Part shown: piece after piece, positions 24,094 to 57,730 of the stretch
How the letters are laid out: each line of letters opens with the position of its first letter
Numbering within the stretch: position 1 is the first letter of the stretch
NCBI GenBank assembly: GCA_027563935.2
Contig: CM050447.1
Location: 10,880,501-10,944,500 of the forward strand
Direction: 5' to 3'
Source of the DNA: Costus lasius
Lineage: Eukaryota; Streptophyta; Magnoliopsida; Zingiberales; Costaceae
Length of the DNA stretch: 64,000 nt
Notes under the pieces: generated by a model
Told to the model about the DNA's origin: nothing
Seen by the model: only the letters and a program-made list of their open reading frames with translations
Database searches by the model: none
Program-made: the position numbers and the translations under genes

Positions 24094-25674
24094 TGTCAGG
24101 GCCCGGTTCAGGCGGTCCGGCCCAAGCCCGAACAGAGGTTCAAACCCAAGCCCAAAGCCCGCAACAGGAGTCAAGATTGGGTATTGATTGGGTCAATACC
24201 CAATCTTGAAGTTGGATGCGGCGGCATCCTCGCAGACAAAGGAAACGCAGATGCGTCGAGGCGGCATTTTCTCCGCGCAGCTCGGATCCGGACGAGGCGA
24301 GCGACGACCTCGTCGTCGACGACAGAAACGGAGACGCGAGCTCGTCTCCAGCGCACATATCAGACGCAGCGTTGGAAGCCGCACGGCGGCATCTTCACCG
24401 TGCAGCTCGGACGCGAGCCACGCGAGCTCGCCACCGCGTGCGACAGACGCGGACGACGAAGATGGGAGCGGCGTCCTCTCCACCAGGCTCCAGCGACATG
24501 CACGGACATGGCGCGATCTCGTCCTGGCGGAAGAAGCGGAGAGCGACGGCTTCGAGTCTTCGGGGCTTCGAACGCGGAAGGGACGCGGCATTGAGGACTC
24601 CTTCTCCGACGGACGCGGACGGGAGTTGGCGACACGGTCGTCTCCGAAGAACTCGGATGCGGAGCTCGCGGAGGCGAGATCTGCGGGTGGCGTGGTCCAC
24701 ACGACCAGGCGAAGCTTCCCTATAAAGACTCGACGAGGCGGACGAGCTCGGTGTGTGCGGAGGCGCCACCACAGAGAGCGGGAGCACTGGGGAGCGCCAC
24801 TATCTCCGGCGACGGCGAGGGCGCCGTCGCCCATGCCAGCACCCACGGGCGCTGATGCCGGTGCCAGGGGCACCGATGCCGGCGCTAGGGAGGCGTCGAA
24901 GGAGCGTTCGTGAGGGAGCGCTTGTAACCGGCTGTGAGGGCACCACCGGCGAGAGGAACTTGTGGGAGAGGGGCGTGCGACGGGGGTCGTCGGCCCGGAG
25001 CGATTTGTAACCGGTTTTGAAGGAATAAGAGAAGCTTTTACATCTTCCCCTGTTCCCAGTTTCCGGCGGCGTTTCTAGCGACGACAGCGATCGGCGGCGA
25101 GGCGACTGTGTCCGGGCGTCGGCGAGAAACTGAGAGGAAGCAGGCGGCTTCCCCTATCGGCAGGTTCGGCAGAAGCAACGACGCGGCGGCGTCGTGCGTC
25201 GCGAGGAAGAAGATGACTCGGCATTTGAGGTGAGTCAACGAAGTGGCGGTCAACGATCGATTTCGAACGCGAAATCGAATTCGGGACGCTGACGCCAGCA
25301 GACGAAAATCGACGCGGTGATTTCGATTTGGAGCGCTGACGTCATGCTGACGCCAGCAACGGAGATTTACGCGCGCGGCGAGATTTCGACCGGAGGGCTG
25401 ACGTCACGCTGACATCAGCAAGGGCATGATTTTGAGTTCGGTCAAAATCAGAGAGAAGAGGTATTTTCAAATTAGGGTTTGCTTCCGAACTTTCCTAATT
25501 AGGGTTAGGGTTCTGAGCGACTTTGTAATTTGGGGATAAAAATTATTCGGGGAGATTAGGGTTTCTAATTTCGGGTCGGAAACCCTAGGGAGAGTTATGT
25601 TCCGGTGTTCCGCCGGATAGTCCTGAGACAGCGGTTAAGGGCTGTTTTTAGGCCGATCCGACCGGGGCGTGACA
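24094..25674 (+). repeat. 5' LTR of the long-LTR element
   Basis: TG...CA ends. GC- and CpG-rich from about 24210 to 25400, then AT-richer with several TTAGGG/AAACCCTA strings. It contains a TATA-like TATAAAGAC at 24721 and a GATGCC repeat pair at 24855-24890. It has about 12 extra bases near 24187 compared with the other LTR, inside a hairpin. Confidence 0.94.
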
Positions 25675-25677
25675 ACA

Positions 25678-25688
25678 GGTATCAGAGC
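25678..25688 (+). promoter_or_regulatory. Primer-binding site (tRNA-Met type)
   Basis: GGTATCAGAGC, three bases after the 5' LTR. It is 11 of the 12 bases of the standard site complementary to initiator tRNA-Met. Confidence 0.9.
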
Positions 25689-25780
25689 TAAGATTCAGCC
25701 ATGATGGTGAATCAGAAAGATCCGAGAGGCAATAGCATCACCACCGGCGACAAGGAGTGTCGTCCTTCTAGGGCAGGGGC

Positions 25781-26165
25781 CTTGATGCCAACACTAGGGT
25801 GTGTTGATGCCAATGTCTAAGAGCATTGATGCCGATGTCAGGGACGTCGATGCCGATGTCAGGGGACATCGAGGGAGAACTCTATAAGAGCTCAGTGATT
25901 GCAAGATCACTTCCCGGAGCAGGAGGCTCTGATGCCATCACCAGGAGGGTGATGAAGAGGGGTCAGCGGATCCTTTTCCAAAGCAGGGGGCTTTGATGCC
26001 AACACCAGGGCGTGTTGATGCCAACACCAGGGCGTGTTGATGCCAACACCAGGGCGTGTTGATGCCAACACCAGGGCGTGTTGATGCCAATGCATAGCAT
26101 TGATGCCAACACCAGGGGGCGTTGATGCCGGCGCTAGGGGCGTCGATGCCGGTGTCAGGGGACAT
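25781..26165 (+). repeat. GATGCC minisatellite in the element interior
   Basis: A 22-bp unit, TTGATGCCAACACCAG then GGCGTG, occurs four times exactly at 25993-26080. Diverged units sharing GATGCC(A/G) and CAGGG flank it on both sides from about 25781 to 26165. Related units also occur once or twice in each LTR (about 24855-24890 and 27139-27175). Confidence 0.9.
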
Positions 26166-26383
26166 CGAGGTTCAGCTGAGTTCAGCAAATATGGTGAAGC
26201 AAGATTATTGTGGGCCTATGACCCACAGGTCCGAAATTATCCTTGACAAGTTTGTTGATGCAGGTTGCTGTAAGCATGGTGCAGCAAACACTCATCATCA
26301 GAATGGAGATAGAAGATGGAGGACTTTGAACATTGGAGGGCCAGTGTTCAACTTGCATCGAACATCGAGGGCGATGTTCAAAT

Positions 26384-26398
26384 CAGGTGGGGGAGAAT
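26384..26398 (+). promoter_or_regulatory. Polypurine tract of the long-LTR element
   Basis: AGGTGGGGGAGAAT directly before the TG of the 3' LTR; it primes plus-strand DNA synthesis. Confidence 0.9.
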
Positions 26399-27948
26399 TG
26401 TCAGGGCCCGGTTCAGGCGGTCCGGCCCAAGCCCGAACAGAGGTTCAAACCCAAGCCCAAAGCCCGCAACAGGAGTCAAGATTGGGTCAATACCCAATCT
26501 TGAAGTTGGATGCGGCGGCATCCTCGCGGACAAAGGAAACGCAGACGCGTCGAGGCGGCATTTTCTCCGCGCAGCTCGGATCCGGACGAGGCGAGCGACG
26601 ACCTCGTCGTCGACGACAGAAACGGAGACGCGAGCTCGTCTCCAGCGCACAGATCGGACGCAGCGTTGGAAGCCGCACAGCGGCATCTTCACCGTGCAGC
26701 CCGGACGCGAGCTCGCCACCGCGTGCGACGGACGCGGACAACGAAGATGGGAGCGGCGTCCTCTCCACCAGGCTCCAGCGACATGCACGGACACAGCGCA
26801 ATCTCGTCCTGGCGGAAGAAGCGGAGAGCGACGGCTTCGAGTCTTCGGGGCTTCGAACGCGGAAGGGACGCGGCATCGAGGACTCCTTCTCCGACGGACG
26901 CGGACGGGAGTTGGCGACACGGTCGTCTCCGAAGAACTCGGACGCGGAGCTCGTGGAGGCGAGATCTGCGGGCGGCGTGGTCCACACGACCAGGCGAAGC
27001 TTCCCTATAAAGACTCGACGAGGCGGACGAGCTCGGTGTGTGCGGAGGAGCCACCATAGAGAGCGGGAGCGCTGGGGAGCGCCACTATCTCCGGCGACGG
27101 CGAGGGCGCCGTCGCCCATGCCTGCACCCACGGGCGCTGATGCCAGTGCCAGGGGCACCGATGCCGGCGCTAGGGAGGCGTCGAAGGAGCGTTCGTGAGG
27201 GAGCGCTTGTAACCGGCTGTGAGGGCACCACCGGCGAGAGGAACTTGTGGGAGAGGGGCGGGCGACGGGGGTCGTCGGCCCGGAGCGATTTGTAACCGGT
27301 TTTGAATGAATAAGAGAAGCTTTTACATCTTCCCCTGTTCCCAGTTTCCGGCGGCGTTTCTAGCGACGACAGCGATCGGCGGCGAGGCGACTGTGTCCGG
27401 GCGTCGGCGAGAAACTGAGAGGAAGCAGGCGGCTTCCCCTATCGGCACGTTCGGCAGAAGCAACGATGCGGCGGCGTCGTGCGTCGCGAGGAAGAAGATG
27501 ACTCGGCATTCGAGGCGAGTCAACGAAGCGGCGGTCAACGATCGATTTCGAACGCGAAATCGAATTCGGGACGCTGACGCCAGCAGACGAAAATCGACGC
27601 GGTGATTTCGATTTGGAGCGCTGACGTCATGCTGACGCCAGCAACGGAGATTTACGCGCGCGGCGAGATTTCGACCGGAGGGCTGACGTCAGCAAGGGCA
27701 TGATTTTGACTTCGGTCAAAATTAGAGAGAAGAGGTATTTTCAAATTAGGGTTTGCTTCCGAACTTTCCTAATTAGGGTTAGGGTTCTGAGCGACTTTGT
27801 AATTTGGGGATAAAAATTATTCGGGGAGATTAGGGTTTCTAATTTCGGGTCGGAAACCCTAGGGAGAGTTACGTTCTGGTGTTCCGCCGGATAGTCCTGA
27901 GACAGCGGTTAAGGGCTATTTTCAGGCCGATCCGACCGGGGCGTGACA
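26399..27948 (+). repeat. 3' LTR of the long-LTR element
   Basis: Same ends and composition as the 5' LTR, 31 bp shorter because of small deletions, followed by the target duplication CATAG. Confidence 0.94.
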
Positions 27949-27953
27949 CATAG

Positions 27954-30900
27954 TGTGTGTGTGTGGGTGATGCGATGCATTTATGCTTGATATTTCCATA
28001 TACTTTGAAGCATTTTTTCTATTAATTTATCGCGTTTGCATCATCATTTTTACTTAAATTCTTCCATATGCGCGGAATCTACACAAGATCTGGTGTTATC
28101 TAACTTTTCAGGAAATTCTGAAGGAACAGAGGTTTTCACAGTCGGGTTGGGAAGGTTTTCCCAACCGGGAAAAGTTCCGCCTGTCACGAAAATCTGCTCG
28201 ACTCTAACTCGGTGGGCTCCAAATCTTAAGGGTACTTTGGTAAATTTTGTTCTCGACTATAGGGGGATAAAAGGGAAGCTTTGTAACCTTAATCATCATA
28301 AAAAAAAACCCTAACCAAGGAAAGGAGAAAACGGCTGTGGACGTGACTTTAGCGGCCGGAAGAAGACAAAGACGATTTGAAGGGAAAGAGGAGTCCCTTG
28401 AAGCCCCTAGCAAAGATTTCTCCATCTACTCAGAAAGGGGAGTCGAGATTTCTCTTATTCCTTCATTTTCATTGTTGTTTCTAGCCTCCAAATGGATTTC
28501 TTGAGTGTGAACTTGTTGTCAAACATTCATGATGTTTCTATGGGGATTGTAGCTTAAAGTACTATCGGGGTTAGGGTTTAGCCCTATGCCTAAAACGCAT
28601 TTATTAAGTAGTCTATTATTTTGATATGTTGGTTTGATTTAGTTGACCTAGCATATGTGTTTGTCATTTTCTTACAACTCTTATTGCATATTATTGATCT
28701 CCGATATCGAGAGAAAAAACGACAGCCCAATCTCGATATCGGTGTTTGTATGTCTTGGACGTTGGGAGAAAAAGCGACAGCCCAATCCCGACGTCGGATC
28801 TCGTATTCTTGGGCGCGTGAAGAAGAGCACGAAAGGAGCTCTTCTCCCACGTGAGAGAACAACTATTCATCCCTCACCCAATGGGCCTATGTAAATTTAC
28901 AAGCCACGAGAGTAGGAGGTAAATTTGCATACGCACCGAACCGTGCTGCTGAAAGGGGGCGGTTTGTACCATTTGATGGATCTCTTCAACTTACCGAACC
29001 TTGCATATCGCGTAGTTACTACTTTCATTTGCGGATTGGCATAGCGGTGAAACCCGACGCCCCGATATTCTTCCATAATAGAAATCCGATCGTTTATCTG
29101 TCCGCTTGTTACTTTCCTTGCTTAGCATTTACATATTAATTGTTAGTTGTTTCAATTGCTTTAAACCGACCCTTGATTTGTCTAGACTGCGACTTAAGGA
29201 TTTACCGGTACTTGACGAATTGGTCTCTGTGGACGATATAATTTGCTACTTCGGTTAGACCGTACACTTGCGGGCTCATCAGTGGGAGACACCATAGGTT
29301 TTAAATAGACCTCAGGGGCCGCGGGGTTGCATCAATCATTGACGAGTCTAGGTTTTTCGAGAGTGTATTGAGCTTACGACCGGAGACCTAGACGAGGGAT
29401 AGGGAAGCGCGGTGCGCTTCTCCGGTTCCACACACATACACGCCATCTGGATGTCGTACGGCAGCAAGAAGAGACGTTCGTCCGTGCTCACGCGCATGGA
29501 CGTTGACAACAGTGGAGGAAAGCAACGAGCACACCTTCCTCCTTGGCGGCGCCCCTTCCTTCAGGGCGTCTCCTCCCCCTCAAGCGGCGTCCAATGTTGG
29601 CAACGTGCTGACCGGCGAGGGCGAAAAATGGTGACTCCCAGGTGGCTGGACTCGTTGTGCTCAACGAATAGAGGTGGCAGCTTCTTCTGCTCGCGTCGGC
29701 AGACGGAATCTGGTAGCGTCCAGGTGTCGGCCGCGGCTTCTTCGACGTCCTGCGACGCCTCCCTCATCTTCCCATTCGTCTGGCGAAAGCAGAGAGCTCC
29801 GCCTCCTTCGTCATGTACCGCGAACGAATCTCGAGGCGGACTCAGCTCCAAGCGGCAGCGATTCGGCGACCCGATTAGAGTTCTGATATCGGTGGCGGTG
29901 CGGTGCTAGGGTTTCGGCGAACCCGTCGGCATCCGGCTGGGTGACTAGCAATGGCTGGCGACAAACTCAGGTTGCGAACATGGGTAGAGGCGGACGCATG
30001 AAGAAGAAAGGGGACAAGGCAGCACATGCGAATCTCGCGTGATTCCTCCCACGCATGACTCATGCGTGCAGTTGGAATAGGGATCACGTTTGAGGCTTTT
30101 TGGCACGTGTGGCTTGTACGTACAACTGTGTACGTATGTTGGTTGGTGTACAGAGAAGTCTCCAACAGTCCGAGGCACGCTACAAGGGTAAACCCTAACC
30201 TTATCGGATTTGAAACTTAATTGTCATACCTGCATCGTCGGTCAAGCTCTTTCTAGGCTTTCTGTTCGACCGGCCTCTTCTGATTATTGTGTGAGCCCGT
30301 ATAGAGCTAGTTGATTTAATAACTACTATTATTCGGCCCGGCCCCTCGAAGGGTCAACCTTCCTTGCTCTTGCGCACATGTCCAGTTAATTGTCTGTCGG
30401 CCCGATTCGGGTATTACGACGAGTGAGAAATGCGGGCTGAGAGATTTTAGTGGTGTAACTTCTATGAGCGTACTTATAGGGGTGATAAGTCAACGAATCC
30501 CTCTTAGACGCGGGTGATTATGAGTCTTTGTACTTTCACTTAAGTGTCCATAGCAGGACGTTTCACTCTAGATTAAGGCTTGGGGGCTTCGAAAGAAATT
30601 CTTCCGATCTCAGTGCAAGATTTCTAGTTAAAAGAAAAATGGTTCACGACACTTAACTGCAATAATTTTCTAATAAATGGCCTTCCGTATAATCGCACAC
30701 ATAAAAGATTGCACTCATCCAACCTCCAAAACTCAGATTGAGAACAAGTTACACATTCAAACTACTGATTACAACTGAACATTGAACTTCATTAAGCTTA
30801 CATACAAGAAAATGAATACATTTTACTGTATAACCAGAAAAGGATCTACATCTACGTGTCTACATAAGCCAGTATCATCACTACCATCACCTCCCTCTTG

Positions 30901-31009
30901 CACATTTTTTATTTTGATTGCAAGAAAACTAGCACAGATTGGTAGTTGATAGTTGATACAGAGCCGCCACCAGTTCCCAAGAAAAAGACGTGCGGATACA
31001 AGTAATCCA
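27954..31009. other. Degraded repeat-rich spacer, no gene recognised
   Basis: GC content and texture change several times, as in nested old elements. At 28142-28170 there is a short palindrome around GGTTGGGAAGG. At 28701-28797 two related hairpins occur. Around 29226-29285 the text CTCTGTGGACGATATAAT followed by GACCGTACACTTGCGGG resembles the end of the leader region of Athila/Tat-type gypsy elements. The open frame 29412-29909 and its antisense partners have no recognisable domain. I support no host gene here. Confidence 0.45.
28701..28797. repeat. Two hairpins with a shared loop and different stems
   Basis: Hairpin 1: stem CCGATATCGAGA (28701-28712) with perfect partner TCTCGATATCGG (28731-28742). 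Hairpin 2: stem GACGTTGGGA (28758-28767) with TCCCGACGTC (28786-28795), one G-T pair. Both loops are 18 nt and read GAAAAA(A/G)CGACAGCCCAA, differing at one base. The stems differ at several positions but changes on one side are matched on the other. Confidence 0.85.
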
Positions 31010-34000
31010 TCATAAGAGCAGTGGGACGAAGCAAAGACCAGTGGCTAGTAAAATGGGCCGTGGAGAAGATGCCATAGACGTACTGACATCGAGCCCTGGA
31101 CTTAGTCCGCCAACACCGCCGGCTGCGCTGCCAAAAGTTGGTGTTGCCGGCGGCACAAAAGTAGTGGGTGTATTGGAGGGAGTACTAGTGCTCGGGGTGG
31201 TTGACGTGGTTATTGACCCTCCTGCTGTCCTGCAATGAAGACATTCAAATCTTAGTTTAATCAGAATTCCTTTGTCACTCTTCACCTCTGATGCTGCCGG
31301 GCCTTCAATGAGAAAATATCAAGCTACAAGCAGAGTTGTAAACGAACAAGCAAAAGAAATCCATTAAGTGTTTTCTGAGAACAAATTTTGCATTCATGAT
31401 ATAATGTACTAATGGTAATTAATAGGAATACCACCCAGAAGTAAAAATGCGCTATGCTGTTGCTTGTTTTAAGTAAGAAAGTTAGGAATTAAACACTTTG
31501 CATGAATGTGGATTTTGAGGAATCATGAACCATCACAATTATATAATAGTGGAGATTCTAGCCATCAAGGAGCACTAGATCGACTGTGGACACTCTCAGT
31601 ACAAACTTTCCTAGCCGTATTTCAGAAAAAAAGACATCTAAGTAGAAAAACAAATGGCTTTGATTGTCATTGAGGTAGTAGTTGAAACAAGTTCAAATTA
31701 CAAACCAACGTAAAGTACTAGAACCATACTTATATTTTTCCCAATATGGTCAGAAATAAGAACTTAAACTAGAGTAACATGCAAAACTAGTAGTGGTGCG
31801 GAATGGGATGGTGACATCTACCTTCTTTCTTGTACTTCTCTTCCCTACCTTCAATTATACAATCCGAAGATCTCGTCCTTGGTGGTTCCATGCAAGATTG
31901 ACTCTGGACTCTAAATCCATCAATACATGAATTACATACATCTTTCATCCATCAACTAAATTTGTACGACTACATTTTCCTTATGTTCATTGTTTCGTAT
32001 AGATAAGTCATCACATCAATTTGATTTAGTATGGTAGGTCAAAAAAAGTTTTCTCCTACGCTTAGTGTTTTCCTAGTTTCTATACCCTTGTCTGCATCAA
32101 GTACCTTGGACGTCAGCAAAGAAGTTGCTAAAATAAAGTAATAGAACGGAGAACCAGTAACAAGAGGAACTGCTGCAAGTATTTAGTGGTGCAACAATTC
32201 ATGTCATAACCGTGAGAAGAATCAGCATATCATAAAGCATGCCACTTAAAAAGCTCTAAAACGCTTCACATATAAGCTCATACGTCTTGTTGTGAATTTG
32301 CTCAACATTGTTCGTGGTCATCATGTGTTATCGTCAAACTAACAAATCCTAATCACCACCAATATACCTCAAAATATAGCTTTATCGAATGCTGATATTA
32401 GTAAACAAAGAGAAACACAGAAAATATTTTGTTCATTCATGAAAGGCGAGCTTTTTCCCCTTGCATCATATACACAAGATTTCGTCTATAATCGTTGAAA
32501 TAAATGAAAGAAACCATTCAACTATACCAATTTTAGGGCAGTCATTAAGGCAATAAAATACAAGTAATACATATGCTAAGAGCTAAAAAAGTCCAATTTT
32601 GGTGGACTTACTATAAATTTTGCAACTAAAAAGTGTCTTGGGCTGTCATTTTAAAGTACAACATTACACGACCAAAAGAAATTGATGCATGCTAGATCGA
32701 ATAATGAACATTGCCAATAAAAAGAGTTTGAGAAAACCAAGAAAGCATATTGGACTCCATTTGGTTCCCATCTGTCTCGGCTGCCGCTGCTTCCCTCTTT
32801 TGAGGACGATGACACAATCAATTAAAAGATCACTCCATGAAAATTATATCCGCTATGACTCATAGAATCCAGTATGCTTTCTGGTTTTCTCAAACTCTTT
32901 TTATTGGCAAGATTCATTATTTGATCTGATACAGCCTTTTTGTCTCATCAATGTGACATTGCAAAATTTTTACTCTCTAATTTGACGATTGATACGGGTG
33001 TTTGGACATTTGCCCATTGTTCTATTGGTTGACCTATTGTAGACAATTTTGTTTGTGTTGGTTTTATTATAATGTAACTCAAAGCCTCCTCTCTGCTCAC
33101 CTTTAGAATCGTTGGACAATATTTTTTTGCAGTTTAATTAACCATCATCATCTGCTATCATTTATCAAAGTAAGTATCATTGAAACATATTTCCACTGCC
33201 TTGGCTACTGAAAGTGTCTTGATAATAATAAAAATCTTATACAATCAAACATTCACTGTAAACTGAATTTGGAACTATCCAATGAGCTATTAATTCTTGG
33301 AACATGACAACTCAGAGAATACTGAAGCATCAACTATAAACAAAGCCTTCAGAATAATCAACTGAAAACACATATGTAACTGCAGATTGGAAATTTAAAT
33401 GTTCTCAACCGTACCGTCTAAATGGGTTTATGAGAAATTTTCTTTTGATTACACGGAAACAAAATTCCACTATCGAAATGCTGTAGTAGTTTCCAAGAAT
33501 TTTAGAGCAAGTAAAATCTTCACTCGATATAACTGAGAATCCATAAAACTGGAGAGCGAAATGGGAATTCCAACTTTTACATCTTGAATCGTAAACTACA
33601 GTTGAAAAATGATATTGTAGCCTGAATTTGGAAACAAAAGAAAATTATGAATTAAAAAGGAATATGGCGTACCTTGCTGATGACGGGTACGAGCAGGAGC
33701 CGTAACCTGAAGCAAATGAAACTAAGAACTTGCATTCCAAATCTTGAATGTGAAAACGCAATGGAGATTTTTTTTAGAAGACAAAAATCAAATGCGGACG
33801 CCGGACGTCAGATAGAAACTTCCGGCGCAAGCAAGGTCCCAAGCTGCTTTCCAGCATTTACACATACATCAAGGCACATCTCATCGATGTGAGTGCAACC
33901 GAGAATCGGACGGTGCAAACCAAATTCCAAGCAGGTACCGTACTAGTCGATTTCCATTTCCGCATGAAAGAAAAAGGAAAAAGAGGGGCGGATCGTGGAA

Positions 34001-34352
34001 GCGGGAAAGAACACTAACTAGGGTCCGTAACGGTGACGGTGGCGGTTCCAGCGAAGTCGCAGGCGCCAGGGGCGGCGTTCGATCGCTGGTAGTAGCTGTT
34101 GAAGGCGTAGGAGGCGTGGGAGGACACGGTGTTGGGGAGGTAGCAGAGCCCGCTGGGCTGCACAGGCGTGCAGTCCGCCACCCCGGACCCGCACAGGTAG
34201 TCCAGCCCCGCCTGCAGCGCCGCCGCCCCCTCACCGCTCCGCGCTATGCACCATGTCGGCGCTCCGCACACCCCACTAACTACCGCCACCAGCGCCGCCG
34301 CCACGATCGAGGCCTCAGCCGCCGCTCTTATTCCCACGCCTGGTCCACCCAT
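31010..34352 (-). CDS. Plasmodesmata callose-binding (X8/CBM43) protein, GPI-anchored
   Basis: Three exons, 34352-34019, 33706-33673 (34 nt) and 31229-31010, with GT-AG junctions and kept frame, give 195 residues. Order: signal peptide with hydrophobic core ASIVAAALVAVVSGVCG; X8 domain from PTWCIARSG through DYLCGSG, DCTPVQPSGLCYLPNT and GACDFAG to YGSCSYPSS, with the six cysteines of the family; a Ser/Thr/Pro-rich linker; a hydrophobic tail (ILLATGLCFVPLLL) after small residues, as for GPI attachment. The family (PDCB) binds callose at the necks of plasmodesmata and reduces symplastic transport. An in-frame ATG lies 15 codons earlier (34397), but the start at 34352 gives a normal signal peptide. 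It is transcribed away from the synthetase gene. Which PDCB paralogue it is cannot be told, so no symbol is given. Confidence 0.92.
31230..33672 (-). other. 2.4-kb intron 2 of the callose-binding gene
   Basis: AT-rich and without coding sequence. It contains the long inverted repeat at 32695-32926, described separately. Confidence 0.7.
32695..32926. repeat. Long inverted repeat (foldback element)
   Basis: Arms 32695-32757 and 32865-32926 pair over about 62 bases with roughly nine tenths identity (shared core CCAATAAAAAGAGTTTGAGA). The spacer is 107 bp. The shape fits a foldback MITE inside the intron. The stem is long for a typical MIR gene and I do not recognise a known microRNA in it. Confidence 0.8.
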
Positions 34353-35053
34353 CGGAAAAAAGAGAGAGAATAATACTACAATAGTCGGTAGAGTCACGAA
34401 AGTCGGCGAGTGACTGATGCAACAAGTAAGCTTGTTTTTGATTCTCCAATTCTTCTTTTTTTATTTAAAAAAAAAGAAAAACTCCTTTTTTTAAAAAAAG
34501 AATAATACTAAACATTCTCGCACGTGTGCCTTCAGATTCGTGCAATGTAGAATCAGATGATTAATTTTAGACCGCAATCGAGCCGAGCTGGGCACGTGCT
34601 CAGCTTGTGCTTAGCTTCTATTGCACTCGAGCTTAAATTTGTTAAATTATGTTGACGTCGCATCAAGCTCTTAACTTTCAATAAAATTATATTTTTTATC
34701 GAGGAAAATGGAACTGGAGTAATATCTTTTTTTTTGTTTGGAATAATATATTGTTTAAAAAAGATGACGAAAAAAATATTATTTTTCTATGTATTTTTAT
34801 TTTTTTAATCTTATCTATTTAAGGGAATTTTTATTTAAAAATTTGTTTTTTTTTTGAAAAAACCGGTATTACTCAATTAAAATATACGATCAAACTGACA
34901 AATAAGGAATTTCAATTTATCAAGAAAGATTAAATTTTCTGGGGCAAGAGCTGGCGATTGGGATCATGCTCTATCGTTCCGCTTCCTAACTCCACTCGAC
35001 TCTGCCCCTTGGATTTACCCACTTCTCCCTTGTTCGAGTTCCGGAGGTCGTCC
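34353..35053. promoter_or_regulatory. Divergent promoter region between callose-binding gene and synthetase
   Basis: 701 bp between start codons of two genes pointing away from each other. It holds poly-A/T runs (around 34455-34500 and 34725-34860) and a GC-richer stretch near 34560-34625 with GAGCCGAGC and CACGTG (G-box core within GGGCACGTGCTC). No clear TATA box could be assigned to either gene. Shared regulation is possible but not shown. Confidence 0.45.

Positions 35054-57730
<22,677 letters not shown>

Larger units (their letters stand above)
24094..27948 (+). mobile_element. Complete non-autonomous LTR retrotransposon with long LTRs and tiny interior
   Basis: 3,855 bp. LTRs of 1,581 bp (24094-25674) and 1,550 bp (26399-27948) both start TGTCAGGGCCCGG and end GGGGCGTGACA. 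The target duplication CATAG is perfect on both sides (24089-24093 and 27949-27953). A primer-binding site GGTATCAGAGC lies at 25678 and a polypurine tract GGTGGGGGAGAAT ends at 26398. The 724-bp interior has no gag or pol and consists largely of a minisatellite. The two LTRs are similar over their full length with few differences, so insertion was fairly recent. LTR end sequence and PBS resemble Ty3/gypsy elements of plants, but no protein is left to prove it. The open frames in the LTRs are by-products of GC-rich sequence. Confidence 0.94.

Noticed and set aside
24188..24913. Long overlapping open frames in up to six frames within the long LTRs (also 26122-27198 and minus-strand counterparts)
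   Set aside because: They lie in GC-rich LTR sequence, exist on both strands at once, have no recognisable domain and include the LTR ends. They are composition artefacts.
25993..26080. Regular 22-bp repeats as a CRISPR-like array
   Set aside because: Units are directly adjacent without spacers, in a plant LTR element; it is a minisatellite.
29412..29909. 165-codon frame as a host gene
   Set aside because: No recognisable domain, overlapping frames on the other strand, and surroundings that look like old gypsy-type elements.
32695..32926. Known microRNA precursor
   Set aside because: Stem is longer and more perfect than typical plant precursors and I recognise no known mature sequence; kept as a foldback repeat.
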